A program made the position numbers and the translations under genes. The notes under the pieces were generated by a model, which saw only the letters and a list, made by a program, of their open reading frames with translations, did no database searches and had not been told where the DNA came from. From Lacisediminimonas profundi (GTDB lineage Bacteria > Pseudomonadota > Gammaproteobacteria > Burkholderiales > Burkholderiaceae_D), in NCBI RefSeq assembly GCF_008831265.1, contig NZ_VTTH01000005.1:62001-126000 (forward strand): a DNA stretch of 64,000 nt, given 5' to 3'. Below are positions 26,580 through 35,903 of this stretch, piece after piece. The number at the start of each line of letters is the position of its first letter. The stretch's first letter is position 1.

Positions 26580-27401
26580 TCAGGCGAAAAAGCGTTCCTG
26601 CATTTCTTCCAGGCCAAGCGAGGACAGGACTTCCTCCAGGCGCTGGGCCGGGCGCGCGCGCGGCAGGTCCTTGTAGGTGGCAATGATCAGCTCGTTCTTC
26701 ATCGAATGTTCCCAGCCGACCAGTTCGGTCACCCGCACCTGGTAGCCGTGCGCTTCCAGTTGCAGGCAGCGCAGGACGTTGGTCACCTGGCTGCCAAATT
26801 CGCGCGTATGCAGCGGATGGCGCCACATTTCGGTCAGTGCGTCGCGCGCCAGCGAACGGCCCTTGTTGCGGTTCAGCACCGACGCCACCTCGGCCTGGCA
26901 GCACGGCACCAGGACCACGAAGCGCGCCTGCTTTGCCAGTGCGAAGCGGATGGCATCGTCGGTTGCGGTATTGCAGGCATGCAAGGCGGTGACGATGTCG
27001 ACCTTGGGCGGCAGCAAGGACGAATTGATCGACTCGGCGACTGACAGGTTGAAAAATTCCATCCGGCCGAATCCGAGCCGCGCCGCCAGTTCGCGCGATT
27101 TCGTCACCAGCTCTTCCCGCGTCTCGATGCCGACCACCGTGCCCTGGTTGCGTGACTTGAAGAACAGGTCATACAGGATGAAGCCCAGGTAAGACTTTCC
27201 CGCGCCATGGTCGACCAGATGCATGTCGGGATGGCTTTGCTCCAACTCCTGCAGCAGCGGCTCGATGAACTGATACAGATGATAGACCTGCTTCAGCTTG
27301 CGCCGGCTGTCCTGGTTCAACTTGCCGTCGCGCGTCAGGATGTGCAACTCCTTCAGGAGTTCTATCGATTGTCCGGGGCGGATTTCGTGGGAGGCAGTCA
27401 T
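26580..27401 (-). CDS. SAM-dependent methyltransferase (Methyltransf_32 type)
   Basis: 273-residue class I methyltransferase. The SAM-binding motif I is VDHGAGKSYLGFILYD, motif II VVGIETREELV, and LHACNTATDDAI plus VLVPCCQAEV match the PF13679-type family, in which a PCC signature is typical. The substrate is unknown; relatives are annotated as RNA- or protein-modifying enzymes without firm evidence. It stands alone, convergent with the DUF2721 gene 12 bp away. Confidence 0.83.
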   Translation of the reverse strand: MTASHEIRPGQSIELLKELHILTRDGKLNQDSRRKLKQVYHLYQFIEPLLQELEQSHPDMHLVDHGAGKSYLGFILYDLFFKSRNQGTVVGIETREELVTKSRELAARLGFGRMEFFNLSVAESINSSLLPPKVDIVTALHACNTATDDAIRFALAKQARFVVLVPCCQAEVASVLNRNKGRSLARDALTEMWRHPLHTREFGSQVTNVLRCLQLEAHGYQVRVTELVGWEHSMKNELIIATYKDLPRARPAQRLEEVLSSLGLEEMQERFFA

Positions 27402-27585
27402 TGGCGAGTTGGGGGGATTGGCGGATTGTCGGCTAGCAGGGCCGGAGTCCCATATTGTAGACCTCCGCGAGGCTTCCGCAGCCCGGCCACGCCAGGGAAC
27501 CTCGCTTCGACCGGTTTCCGCTGGCCCTTCCCGTCGCGGCTCGAAGCCGCCCGCCTGCCGTCCGATTGCTGATTGCCGGCACTTG

Positions 27586-28371
27586 TCACAACGCCATTGG
27601 GGGATTCAATCCGCTGGCAGCCGGGGGGCGCAGCAACGGCGTATGGTCGAGCCTCACCGGAGTGATCTTTCCCCAGCGCTGCCCGAGTGGCACCTGGTGA
27701 CAGGTGGCGCGCTGAAGCTTGACGAACAGCTTGATGCCTGCCCGGTAGCGGGCTTCGCATTCCGCCCGTTCGGGTGTGCCCTCGGCGGGCAGCTTCCAGA
27801 TCTTTTTTTCGAAGTCGTATTCCTTCGGCACCTGCACCGGGGAACGGGTGGAACAGGCATTGACAATGAAGGAACCATCCGCTTGCAACCACAACTCCCC
27901 CCCGAATCCGTAGCGGGCAAGGTTGCTGTGGGTACCCACGCCACGGTCGGTGTCCTGCGGCCGCATCTCCTTCAGCAAGCGGATACCGTCTGCGCAGATC
28001 ATGTAGAGATATTTTGAATTGCGATCGGCATACTCGCCCACTTCAAGACCGGTAAACGGCGCATCACCCCAGGCCCTGAACAGGACGCCGTGTTCCGGGC
28101 CGAGAATCTTGTCTTCGTTCGGGCCGGGCTCGATCGCCCATTGCTGGAAAGGCCCTGCGCCGCGGCACGGCAGCCGATCGAAGGGAACCAGGTTAGCCGG
28201 GTAATGAACAATCCGGTCGAGCCGAAAAACGGGTGGCTTTTCCTTGATCGTGACCGAAGCCCTGGTACAGGTTTTCACGATCGGCTGTCTGGCCAGAGAA
28301 AAGCGGCGGACGGATGGCGAATGGTGAGCCGGGCTGCGCGATTTCAGCGTGCTGGAAACCTTTGAGAACAT
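27586..28371 (-). CDS. Hypothetical protein
   Basis: 261-residue protein that I do not recognise. The frame is long and the start is well supported: AGGAGGTG lies 6 bases before the ATG at 28371, with two earlier in-frame starts overlapping that site. There is no signal peptide or membrane helix. The first 45 residues are basic and low in complexity. A folded-looking middle contains FDRLPCRGAGPFQQW, GVLFRAWGDAPFTGLE and YLYMICADGIRLL, and five cysteines are spread through the protein. It is isolated, with large spacers on both sides, so context says nothing about its job. Confidence 0.6.
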   Translation of the reverse strand: MFSKVSSTLKSRSPAHHSPSVRRFSLARQPIVKTCTRASVTIKEKPPVFRLDRIVHYPANLVPFDRLPCRGAGPFQQWAIEPGPNEDKILGPEHGVLFRAWGDAPFTGLEVGEYADRNSKYLYMICADGIRLLKEMRPQDTDRGVGTHSNLARYGFGGELWLQADGSFIVNACSTRSPVQVPKEYDFEKKIWKLPAEGTPERAECEARYRAGIKLFVKLQRATCHQVPLGQRWGKITPVRLDHTPLLRPPAASGLNPPMAL

Positions 28372-28779
28372 GATCATCACCTCCTGCCTTGGTTAACAAA
28401 TCCGCCGCTGGATCACGAGTGATCACCAGCAGCCGCAGCCATTGCTTGCAAGCTCTGTCATTTGCAAGCTCTGTGCCAGACGCCCCGACAGCGATCGACG
28501 CCACCGACCGGATTGTTCGCCCGCACCCCAGTTTTCATAGGTAAAGCCGGAATCGAGGAGCCTCAATCCTGTCACGGGCTCACATCAGGCGCTGCGACTG
28601 CGCCACTTCCACGCGCCGCGATTTACCGCACACTCGCTCTGAATCGCGCTAACAATTCGCCACCACTGATTCACAATGCTGCCTGACCCGGTGCATCGGT
28701 CGCTCATCAGTCGTTCACCCTGCGGCTGCGCGCTCTATATAATCCGGACACCGGCAGCACAAACCTTGCTGCATCAGTA
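28372..28779. other. Spacer upstream of tamA
   Basis: 408 bp with no gene. Apart from the candidate tamA promoter at its right end I see only a small dyad near 28410 (TGGATCAC/GTGATCACCA). Confidence 0.5.
28714..28743 (+). promoter_or_regulatory. Candidate promoter of tamAB
   Basis: TTCACC (28714-28719) and a perfect TATAAT (28738-28743) are 18 bp apart, ending 36 bp before the tamA start. Confidence 0.5.
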
Positions 28780-30573
28780 ATGGAGATCCGCGACCTGCTT
28801 CGCATCCTGACCACCCTGCTTCGTCCGCGCCGCGACCTGCGCGCCGCCGCCCTGTCGCTGGCGCTATCGCTGTGCGCCCCCTGCACGGCCCAGCCGGCGC
28901 AGCCCTACGAGGTCGTGATCGACGCGCCGGCACCGCTGGCCAGGCAATTGAATGAATCGCTGGACATCAGCCGGTATGTGCGAGAGCAGACCATGCCGGC
29001 TGAGGAGTTTCGCCGCCTGGCAGGTGCTGCCATCGGGCAGATAAGAACCGTGCTGGCGACCGAGGGCTATTTTTCCGCGCAGGTCCAGCAGCAGACCGAG
29101 ACCAGGGGCGAGCAACTGGTGGCGCGCTTCACCGTCACCCCGGGGCCGCAGACCGTAATCGAGAGCGTGTCCATACAATTTTCCGGTCACATCGCGGCCA
29201 ACCCGGCATCCGCTGCCCGCATCGAGCGCCTGCGGCGGCAATGGAGCTTGAAAGCGGGCCAGGCGTTCCGCCAGAAAGACTGGACCGACGCCAAGAACGA
29301 CTTGCTGAAAAACCTGTTGAACCGCGACTATCCCGCCGCCCGCATCGCGGACAGCGAAGCACGGATCGATCCCGAACGGCAGCGCGCGCAGCTGTCGGTT
29401 CAGGTCGATTCGGGGCCGGCGTTCACCTTCGGTGAATTGCGGGTGCAGGGACTGAGCCGCTACCCGCGCCGCACGGTCGACGCGCAGAATCCGATCCAGC
29501 CTGGCGAGCCCTACAGCCAGGACAAGCTCAACGAACTGCAGTCCCGGATCCAGGCCACGGGTTACTTCAAGTCCGCATTCGCCACGACCGAGATAGACCC
29601 GGCGCATCCGCTCGAGGTGCCGGTGCACCTGGACCTGGTCGAGCATGAGCGGCGCCGGCTGGCGCTGGGCGGCGGCATCTCGACCGACACTGGCGCCCAC
29701 CTGCAGGCGCGCTGGCTGGACCGTCGTTTCCTCGGGCGCGACTGGCGGCTGGAATCGGAAGCGCGCGTGGACCGTGTGACCCGCATCATCGGCGGCGAGC
29801 TGAGCTTTCCGCGCCGCGAAAATGGCTGGACGCCCAGCATCGCCGCCAACTACGCGCACACCGATATCAATAGCGAGATCAACGACAAGATCCGCACCGT
29901 GGCCCGGCTGACCAGTCCGAGCCGCACCGACGAAAATGTCTGGAGCCTGGCCTGGATGATCGACCGCCAGCAACTTCCCAACGCCGATCCCAACAATCGG
30001 CAGGCGCTGGTCGGCAGCTGGCGCTACACCCGCCGCCGCCTCGACAATCTGTTTTCCCCTCGCCGCGGCCATGTCGCGGTAGTCGAACTGGGCGGCGGTC
30101 CGGCCGGCCTTCTCAACGAGCGCAATATCGGGCGTGCCTGGACCCAGTTCACCTTGCTGCGCCCGCTGACGCGGCGCTGGTCGGGCGTGCTGCGAGCGCA
30201 GGCCGGGCAAGTGTTCGGCGCCAGCCGCGAACAGGTTCCGGACGACCTGCTGTTTCGCACTGGCGGCGACCAGACCGTGCGCGGCTATGCCTACAACAGC
30301 CTGGGGGTGGCGCAGAGCGGCGCCATCGTCAGCGGACGGGTGATGGCCTTGGTGAGCGGAGAACTGGTCTATCACTTCACCCCCGAGTGGGGCGCTGCCG
30401 TGTTCTCCGATGCGGGCAATGCCGCCGACAGCTGGCGCGACTTCCACTTTGCGCGCAGCACTGGCGTAGGCGCCCGCTGGCGCAGTCCGGTCGGCCCGGT
30501 AAATTTCGACCTCGCGTTCGGCCACGAGACGCGCAAACCGCGCCTCCACTTCTCGATCGGCTATGGCTTCTGA
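28780..30573 (+). CDS. tamA: Translocation and assembly module outer-membrane protein
   Basis: 597-residue Omp85-family protein. After an N-terminal export signal (hydrophobic stretch near residues 22-36) come three POTRA-like domains and a C-terminal 16-strand barrel ending in aromatic GYGF. Barrel landmarks include LFRTGGDQTVRGYAYNSLG, the conserved RGY loop. With TamB it forms a trans-envelope module that helps insert outer-membrane proteins and move lipids. It is followed by tamB with an 11-bp overlap. No clear ribosome site precedes the ATG. Confidence 0.93.
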   Translation: MEIRDLLRILTTLLRPRRDLRAAALSLALSLCAPCTAQPAQPYEVVIDAPAPLARQLNESLDISRYVREQTMPAEEFRRLAGAAIGQIRTVLATEGYFSAQVQQQTETRGEQLVARFTVTPGPQTVIESVSIQFSGHIAANPASAARIERLRRQWSLKAGQAFRQKDWTDAKNDLLKNLLNRDYPAARIADSEARIDPERQRAQLSVQVDSGPAFTFGELRVQGLSRYPRRTVDAQNPIQPGEPYSQDKLNELQSRIQATGYFKSAFATTEIDPAHPLEVPVHLDLVEHERRRLALGGGISTDTGAHLQARWLDRRFLGRDWRLESEARVDRVTRIIGGELSFPRRENGWTPSIAANYAHTDINSEINDKIRTVARLTSPSRTDENVWSLAWMIDRQQLPNADPNNRQALVGSWRYTRRRLDNLFSPRRGHVAVVELGGGPAGLLNERNIGRAWTQFTLLRPLTRRWSGVLRAQAGQVFGASREQVPDDLLFRTGGDQTVRGYAYNSLGVAQSGAIVSGRVMALVSGELVYHFTPEWGAAVFSDAGNAADSWRDFHFARSTGVGARWRSPVGPVNFDLAFGHETRKPRLHFSIGYGF

Positions 30574-33500
30574 CGACAACGACAAGGAAAAGGACAAGGA
30601 CAAGGCCGGACCCGGCGGGGGCCGCCTGCGCCATCGCGGCACCCGCATTGCCAGGTGGATCGGCGCGGCAGTCCTGCTGGCCTTGCTGGCGGTGCTTGCT
30701 GCGGCCTGGTGGCTGGCTGGCACCGAAGGCGGCGCCCGTTCCGCAATCGCGCTGGCACTGCGCCAATATGGCGGCGGCGCAATTGCGATCGAGGGCGTGC
30801 ACGGCAGGCTGGGCGGCACGCTGCGCCTCGACCGTGTGACATGGAAGGACATCGACCAGCAAGTGATCGCCCGGCAGGTGCAGCTGGAGTGGCAGCCGCA
30901 CGCGCTTCTGAGCGGACTGCTGCACGTCAGCATGCTGTCGGCGCAACGTATCGACGTCGTCACCAGCGTCGCCAAAAAGGACGAGCCGCTGGTCCTGCCA
31001 GCGGCACTGAGACTGCCACTGCGGCTACAGATCGACCGCCTGCAAGTGGTGCAGGCAGTGCTGGCACGCGGCCCCTTGCCGCTGGTGGAGCTGGGTGCGC
31101 TGAGCCTGGCGCTGGACTACGACGGCGCCCGCTACCGGGCACGCCTGCAACCGCTCAAGCTGCGCTCCCCGGATCCGGCGCTGCCGGTTCTTGGCGAACT
31201 CGGCGGCGAGGCCACCCTGCATGACATCAGTCCTTATGTACTGCAAGGCCGGTTCGCGATCGAGAGCGCGGCCACGGTGGACGGGAAGCAGCTCGGCGCA
31301 CGGGGAACGGCCAGCCTCTCAGGCACGCTTGCAAACCTGCAGGCCACGCTGGCGGCGGATCTCGCACAGAAATCTGCGCCGGCCCACATCGACGGCCGCT
31401 TCACGCTGCGCCCGTTCAGCCCGCAACCGCTGTCGGCCTCGCAGCTGACGGCGCGCGGCATCGACCTGTCCTTCTTCAGCGCCGCCGCGCCGCGTACCAG
31501 CCTCGATGCCGACTTGCAGGCAGATGCAAACGGGCGTGGATCGCTGGCGCTGCGCAACGCTGAAGCCGGCACGCTGGATAGAAATGCACTGCCGCTGCAA
31601 AGCCTGCAGTTGCGGTTTTCACAGCAAGACCGCCGCCTGTTGTTCGACCAGCTGGTTGCTCGCCTGGGTACGGCGCGGCAGCCGGCCGGGACCGTCAACG
31701 GCAGTGGCAGCATCGCCGGCGGCGCGCTGTCGATGGCGCTGGTCACCGATGGGCTCGACCTGTCGCGGCTGGATGCGCGAGCGCGCAAGACCAGGCTTTC
31801 CGGCCGTGCCGACCTGCGTCATGTCGAAGGTCGTGACGAATTGGCGCTGGCGCTGGTGGAACGGGCACAGGCCCAGCCGCTGGACTTCGATGTGCGGGCG
31901 GTACTGGCCGACCAGCGGCTGACGCTGGAACGTGCGCGCATTCGGGTTGCCGGCGGCGAACTGGCGGCGACCGGCAGCGTGAACCTCGATGGACAACAAC
32001 CGTTCGCCGCGCAGGGCAGCTTCTCCCGCTTCAGCCCGCGCGCGCTCGGCAATTTTCCGCAAGTGCCGGACATGCTGCTGAACGGGAACTTCTCGCTGCA
32101 AGGTGCGCGCGCGCCGACCTTGTCCGGGACGCTGGAATTCGGCATTGCCGACAGCCGCCTGGCCGGCCAGCCCTTGCAAGGCAAGGGCAAAGTCATGCTC
32201 AAGGGCGACATGCTGGAGGTGCCCGAACTGGCGCTGCAAGCCGGCGACAACCGGCTGCGAATCGCCGGCAGCCTGTCCCAAGGCCGGCGCTCGGGCGAAC
32301 TGCGCTTCGACGTGAACGCGCCCAGGCTGGACCAGCTCGGCCGCGGCTGGCGGGGCGCATTGCTGGCCGACGGCACCGCGCGCGGCACGGTCGCCGCGCC
32401 TGCGATCGAGGCGAACTGGAAGGCCCAGGGGCTGGATGTGCCGGCCCTTGGCCGGCTGCAGTCGGGATCCGGGCGAATCAGCCTGCGGCTGGATCCGCGC
32501 CAGGCATTCAACATCGGCGAGCTCAAGACGCAGGCCAGCCTGCAGGGACTGGCCCGCGAGCGGCAGTCTGTCGCGAGCGTGGAACTGCGCATGCAGTTTG
32601 CGCCGCAGCCCGAGGCACCGCTGCAGATCGATCTGCAGGCGCGCAGCCTGGCGGATGGAGCGCGCAAGCTCGACACGCTTGCCATCGCGGCCGATGGCAG
32701 CACCAGCCGTCACCAGATTTCGGTTCGCGCAGCCAAGGCGCAGCAAAGCCTTGCCGCTGCCGCCGCTGGCGGCGTGGAATCGCTGGCATCGTCGCCATCC
32801 TGGCACGGCACGCTGCAGCGGCTGGATAGCGCGGGCCGTTTGAAAGCGCGCCTGGCCAACCCTGCGCTGCTGCAACTTTCCGCCCAGCGGCAGGTGGTGG
32901 AGCAGCTCCGGCTGGAAGTCGAGGGCAGCGTGATCCAGATCGACCAGTTCGCGCATGACGAGCGCGGCACCGTCACCCGTGGCCGCCTGCAGCGGGTAGA
33001 GCTGGCACGCCTGCTGGAACTGGCAGGCAAGTCGTCGACCGTCGCCACCGACCTGGTGCTGGACGGCGAATGGAACCTGACGCTGGCACAAGCCTTGAAT
33101 GGGCGTGCGCAACTGCGACGGGTCTCGGGCGATGTGACGGTGCTCGGCGCCAGCCAGGCGGTGCTGGGCCTGGGCGAGCTACAGGCAAAACTTGAAGCCG
33201 TCAATAATCGGGTCGAGCTCACGCTGGGCGCACAGGGCCGCCAACTGGGTCAAGTCGCCGTGCGCGCGGCGGCACAGGTGCAAAGCGACGGCGGACAATT
33301 GGGGATGGCGCGCAACGGCAGTATCAGCGGCAGCGCCCGCATCGACATGCCCTCCATCGGCTGGGCCGGCGGCCTGATCTCGCCTCTCCTGATCACCGAG
33401 GGCCGTCTGCAGAGCGACGTACAGCTGGCCGGCACGCTGGCGGCGCCGCGCCTGTCGGGCCAGGTGCGCGGCGAAGCGCTGCGCGTGTTCGTGACCGACC

Positions 33501-34576
33501 CTGGCATCGACCTGCGCCAGGGCCAGCTCGATGCCAGCTTCGAGGATGATCGCTTGCTGGTGAAGAACCTGTCCTTCACCGGCGGCGAGGGCATGCTTGC
33601 CGTGACCGGCCCGCTGCAATTCGCGGGCGGCCAGGCGAGCGGGCAGCTCGACCTGCGGGCCACTCGCTTCGGGCTGTTCAACCGCTCCGACCGCCGCATC
33701 GTCGTCAGCGGCAACAGCCGGATCGAACTGAGCGCCCGTGCGGCGCGGGTGCGCGGCGGTTTCACCATCGACTCCGGCCTGGTGGACATCGGCAAGACCG
33801 AGCTGCCGGAGTTGTCCGATGACGTGGTGATCGTGGGCCAGCAGAAAAAAGCGCCCACCGCCCTGGCGCCGGATATCGACCTGACCATCGGGCTCGGCGA
33901 CCAGCTGCGGCTGCGCGGCCGCGGCCTCGATGCGCGCATCGTCGGCGACCTGCGCATCCGCAACACGCCCGGCGCGCCGCTGCAGACGCAGGGAACGCTA
34001 CGCGTAGCCGAGGGCAGTTTCACGGCCTACGGCAAGGAGCTGGCGATCGAGCAGGGAGTATTGCGTTTCACCGGCGCGATCAGCAACCCGGCACTGGACA
34101 TCCTGGCGATGCGGCGTCGCCAGGATGTGGCGGCCGGGGTCAGCGTGCGCGGCACCGTACTGTCACCGCGCGTGACGCTGGTATCCGAGCCGACCGTACC
34201 TGACGCAGAAAAGCTGTCCTGGCTGGTGCTGGGGCATGGCCTGAGCGGGAGCGAAGGGGCCGACCTGAGCGTGCTGCAGTCAGCAGCAGCAAGCCTGTTG
34301 ACCGGATCGGCCGCGGCCGGCGTGCAAGGCCAGCTGTCATCGACTCTCGGCCTTGACACCATCAACCTGTCGCGCAGCCAGGATACGCTGCAGCAGCGTA
34401 TTGTCACCGTCGGCAAGCAGGTGTCGTCGCGTTTGTACGTCAGTGTTGTCCAGGGGCTGGAGACGGCAACCAGCGCGCTGCGGCTGCGGTATACGCTGTC
34501 GCCGCGGATGACCGTCGAGGCCGAAGCGGGGACCAGGAGTGTGTTTTCGCTGTTTTATAACATTACGTTTGATTGA
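30563..34576 (+). CDS. tamB: Translocation and assembly module inner-membrane-anchored protein
   Basis: 1337-residue AsmA/DUF490-type protein. A charged cytoplasmic start (DDNDKEKDKDK) is followed by one membrane helix near residues 33-51. A very long repetitive beta region follows, forming a periplasm-spanning groove, and then the conserved TamB C-domain (LSWLVLGHGLSG, then TLSPRMTVEAEAGTRSVFSL). The aromatic C-terminal end resembles an outer-membrane strand signal. It partners with TamA. Two bases after its stop region a 7-bp tandem repeat begins, then the inverted element at 34623. Confidence 0.94.
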   Translation: MASDDNDKEKDKDKAGPGGGRLRHRGTRIARWIGAAVLLALLAVLAAAWWLAGTEGGARSAIALALRQYGGGAIAIEGVHGRLGGTLRLDRVTWKDIDQQVIARQVQLEWQPHALLSGLLHVSMLSAQRIDVVTSVAKKDEPLVLPAALRLPLRLQIDRLQVVQAVLARGPLPLVELGALSLALDYDGARYRARLQPLKLRSPDPALPVLGELGGEATLHDISPYVLQGRFAIESAATVDGKQLGARGTASLSGTLANLQATLAADLAQKSAPAHIDGRFTLRPFSPQPLSASQLTARGIDLSFFSAAAPRTSLDADLQADANGRGSLALRNAEAGTLDRNALPLQSLQLRFSQQDRRLLFDQLVARLGTARQPAGTVNGSGSIAGGALSMALVTDGLDLSRLDARARKTRLSGRADLRHVEGRDELALALVERAQAQPLDFDVRAVLADQRLTLERARIRVAGGELAATGSVNLDGQQPFAAQGSFSRFSPRALGNFPQVPDMLLNGNFSLQGARAPTLSGTLEFGIADSRLAGQPLQGKGKVMLKGDMLEVPELALQAGDNRLRIAGSLSQGRRSGELRFDVNAPRLDQLGRGWRGALLADGTARGTVAAPAIEANWKAQGLDVPALGRLQSGSGRISLRLDPRQAFNIGELKTQASLQGLARERQSVASVELRMQFAPQPEAPLQIDLQARSLADGARKLDTLAIAADGSTSRHQISVRAAKAQQSLAAAAAGGVESLASSPSWHGTLQRLDSAGRLKARLANPALLQLSAQRQVVEQLRLEVEGSVIQIDQFAHDERGTVTRGRLQRVELARLLELAGKSSTVATDLVLDGEWNLTLAQALNGRAQLRRVSGDVTVLGASQAVLGLGELQAKLEAVNNRVELTLGAQGRQLGQVAVRAAAQVQSDGGQLGMARNGSISGSARIDMPSIGWAGGLISPLLITEGRLQSDVQLAGTLAAPRLSGQVRGEALRVFVTDPGIDLRQGQLDASFEDDRLLVKNLSFTGGEGMLAVTGPLQFAGGQASGQLDLRATRFGLFNRSDRRIVVSGNSRIELSARAARVRGGFTIDSGLVDIGKTELPELSDDVVIVGQQKKAPTALAPDIDLTIGLGDQLRLRGRGLDARIVGDLRIRNTPGAPLQTQGTLRVAEGSFTAYGKELAIEQGVLRFTGAISNPALDILAMRRRQDVAAGVSVRGTVLSPRVTLVSEPTVPDAEKLSWLVLGHGLSGSEGADLSVLQSAAASLLTGSAAAGVQGQLSSTLGLDTINLSRSQDTLQQRIVTVGKQVSSRLYVSVVQGLETATSALRLRYTLSPRMTVEAEAGTRSVFSLFYNITFD

Positions 34577-34579
34577 TTT

Positions 34580-34628
34580 GGTTCTTGGTTCTTGGTTCTG
34601 GGTTCTTGGTTCTGGGTGCTGGGTTTTG
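34580..34628 (+). repeat. Heptameric tandem repeat after tamB
   Basis: Seven consecutive 7-bp units of form GGTTCTT or GGTTCTG (last two units degenerate) start 3 bp after the tamB stop. Slippage here would not touch coding sequence. Confidence 0.9.
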
Positions 34629-34931
34629 CGGCTCTCTGGCTTGCGGTTGGTTTATCTGTGTTTGATGGCTGGGGTTGTGAAGCCGGGAGACACCCCGGCG
34701 GGTGTGTAACTTTCTTTTGGAAAAGAAAGTCACCAAAGAAACCAAATTCAAAACCCACTTGGCCAACGCCCGCCTCGATAGCCAACCAGACTCGGATGCC
34801 TGGGCCGAACCAGTGCGGCGTTCGCGAGGAGTGTCCGGCCACACGTTCGCCTCTGACCGGGATCAGCCAACCCGCTTCAATGCCGCCGACCGCACACCAC
34901 CGCTCGTTGACTCTCAATGTTTTTCGAAGCT
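34623..34931 (+). repeat. Inverted-pair element, copy 1 (sense to tamB)
   Basis: About 309 bp that recur, inverted and diverged, at 35032-35339. The first 205 bp and the last 26 bp are strongly conserved between copies; the part between is weakly conserved apart from ATCAGCCAACCC. Two hairpins are kept: ACACCC/GGGTGT (34690-34705) and a 10-bp pyrimidine/purine stem (34709-34730). It contains no convincing gene; open frames in it are reading-frame accidents of the repeat. Confidence 0.85.
34690..34730 (+). terminator. Double hairpin in copy 1, terminator candidate for tamB
   Basis: Stem ACACCC/GGGTGT with loop CGGC is followed by TAACTTTCTTTT, which itself forms a perfect 10-bp stem with AAAAGAAAGT. 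The GC-hairpin plus T-rich run could terminate tamB transcripts. Confidence 0.5.
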
Positions 34932-35031
34932 GCTAATTGATTCTTGAGGGCGGGTTGCCAGGGGGCGCGGGGATCTCCGGAAACAACTGCGGTGCTCGGC
35001 CTTTCGTGAAACAGACCCGTCGCTTGTTTGA

Positions 35032-35339
35032 AGCTTCGAAAAACATTAAGAGTCAACGGTGCGCCGGGCATCGGTATAAGACACTTCATGGGGTTGGCTG
35101 ATTAGGTAAGCGGCACACAGCCGAGGGATCATCACTCGCGAGCGTCGCACTGGATTAGCCCAGACATCCGAGTCTGGTTGCCTATCGAAGCGGGCGTTGG
35201 CCAAGTGGGTTTTGACGTTTTTTCTTTGGTTCCTTTCTTTTTAAAAAGAAAGGAACACACCCGCCGGGGTGTCTCCCGGCTTCACAACCACAGCCATCAA
35301 ACACAGATAAACCAACCGCAAGCCAGAGAGCCGCAAAAC
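35032..35339 (-). repeat. Inverted-pair element, copy 2 (sense to lipoprotein gene)
   Basis: Inverted, diverged partner of 34623-34931, starting 4 bp after the stop of the minus-strand lipoprotein gene. Its second stem is a perfect 28-bp palindrome (35229-35256). Relative to copy 1 one base pair of this stem has changed from A-T to C-G on both sides, a compensatory change. A 100-bp unrelated centre (34932-35031) separates the copies. Confidence 0.85.
35229..35272 (-). terminator. Double hairpin in copy 2, terminator candidate for lipoprotein gene
   Basis: Mirror of the copy 1 structure: ACACCC/GGGTGT stem (35272-35257) then the 28-bp palindrome with central T and A runs (35256-35229), read on the minus strand. 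Confidence 0.5.
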
Positions 35340-35343
35340 GGCA

Positions 35344-35538
35344 TTACTTCGCCCCGGACGATCCACCAGCCTTGCCGATTGCCCTCGACTCCGAGCCAGA
35401 AGCGGTAGCACCGCTGGTGCCGGATTTTCCGCTCGAGCTGGCACCCGCACCGCCCTCCTCGCGTTTCTGGCAACCAGTCATGCCGGCCAGCGCCACACTC
35501 ACTGCCAGCAGGGCAATCACGCTTTTCGCATTCTTCAT
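35344..35538 (-). CDS. Small putative lipoprotein
   Basis: 64-residue exported protein. The signal peptide KNAKSVIALLAVSVALAG runs into MTGC at C23, a lipobox with T and G before the cysteine but M instead of the usual leucine at -3. The mature part is about 41 residues, almost all Gly, Ser, Ala and charged residues (GGAGASSSGKSGTSGATASG), so it is probably disordered. GAGGAAAC before the ATG at 35538 supports the start. Function unknown. Confidence 0.72.
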   Translation of the reverse strand: MKNAKSVIALLAVSVALAGMTGCQKREEGGAGASSSGKSGTSGATASGSESRAIGKAGGSSGAK

Positions 35539-35903
35539 ATCAAGTTTCCTCGTGTCGTACAAGTACCAGGGTAGTCGCACACCGGCGGCCGTTTGAAGCC
35601 CTTGCACTTGCACCTTCAGAGGCAGCTTGCAAGTCCATCGTTCATGGAATGGCCAACACCTTTGCGCGAACGCAAATACGTTGCTGGATAACCCCGATTG
35701 CAATTCCTCAAAGCACATGGCGGCAATCAACAGCGACAGAAAGCGGGATAGAAACCCGCCGGCCGCAGTCACATATCAAACCGGCGACAAATGTCGGCAG
35801 CGTCCCAGGCCAGAATCGGATAAGCGCGGGTGTTGAATGATTTGCAGTTCTGCAAAGATCGGCGCAGAAGAAACTGCAAAGCTGATTGACTCTGGAGAGC
35901 CTC
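35539..35903. other. Spacer between lipoprotein and sigma54-activator genes
   Basis: 365 bp without a gene, between divergent genes. It contains a small GCGGG/CCCGC hairpin (35743-35759) and the dyad at 35841-35856. No clear promoter was found. Confidence 0.5.
35841..35856. promoter_or_regulatory. Perfect dyad upstream of the activator gene
   Basis: TTTGCAG-TT-CTGCAAA, 7-bp perfect arms, ends 47 bp before the activator start; another CTGCAAA lies at 35874-35880. A possible regulator site; the binding protein is unknown. Confidence 0.4.

Noticed and set aside
28864-30975. 703-codon minus-strand frame over tamA and the start of tamB
   Set aside because: No ribosome site or recognisable domain; TamA/TamB are clear on the plus strand.
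34580-35340. Insertion sequence or CRISPR-like array
   Set aside because: There is no transposase frame, target duplication or regularly spaced repeats; only an inverted pair and a short tandem repeat.
34592-35408. Small open frames in the inverted element
   Set aside because: Both copies give matching peptides (RRGVSRLHN, HQTQINQPQAREPQN) only because the DNA is repeated; no ribosome sites or plausible starts.
35650-35665. Sigma54-type promoter before the lipoprotein/activator genes
   Set aside because: TGGC and TTTGC are present, but the GG-GC distance is one base too long for sigma54.
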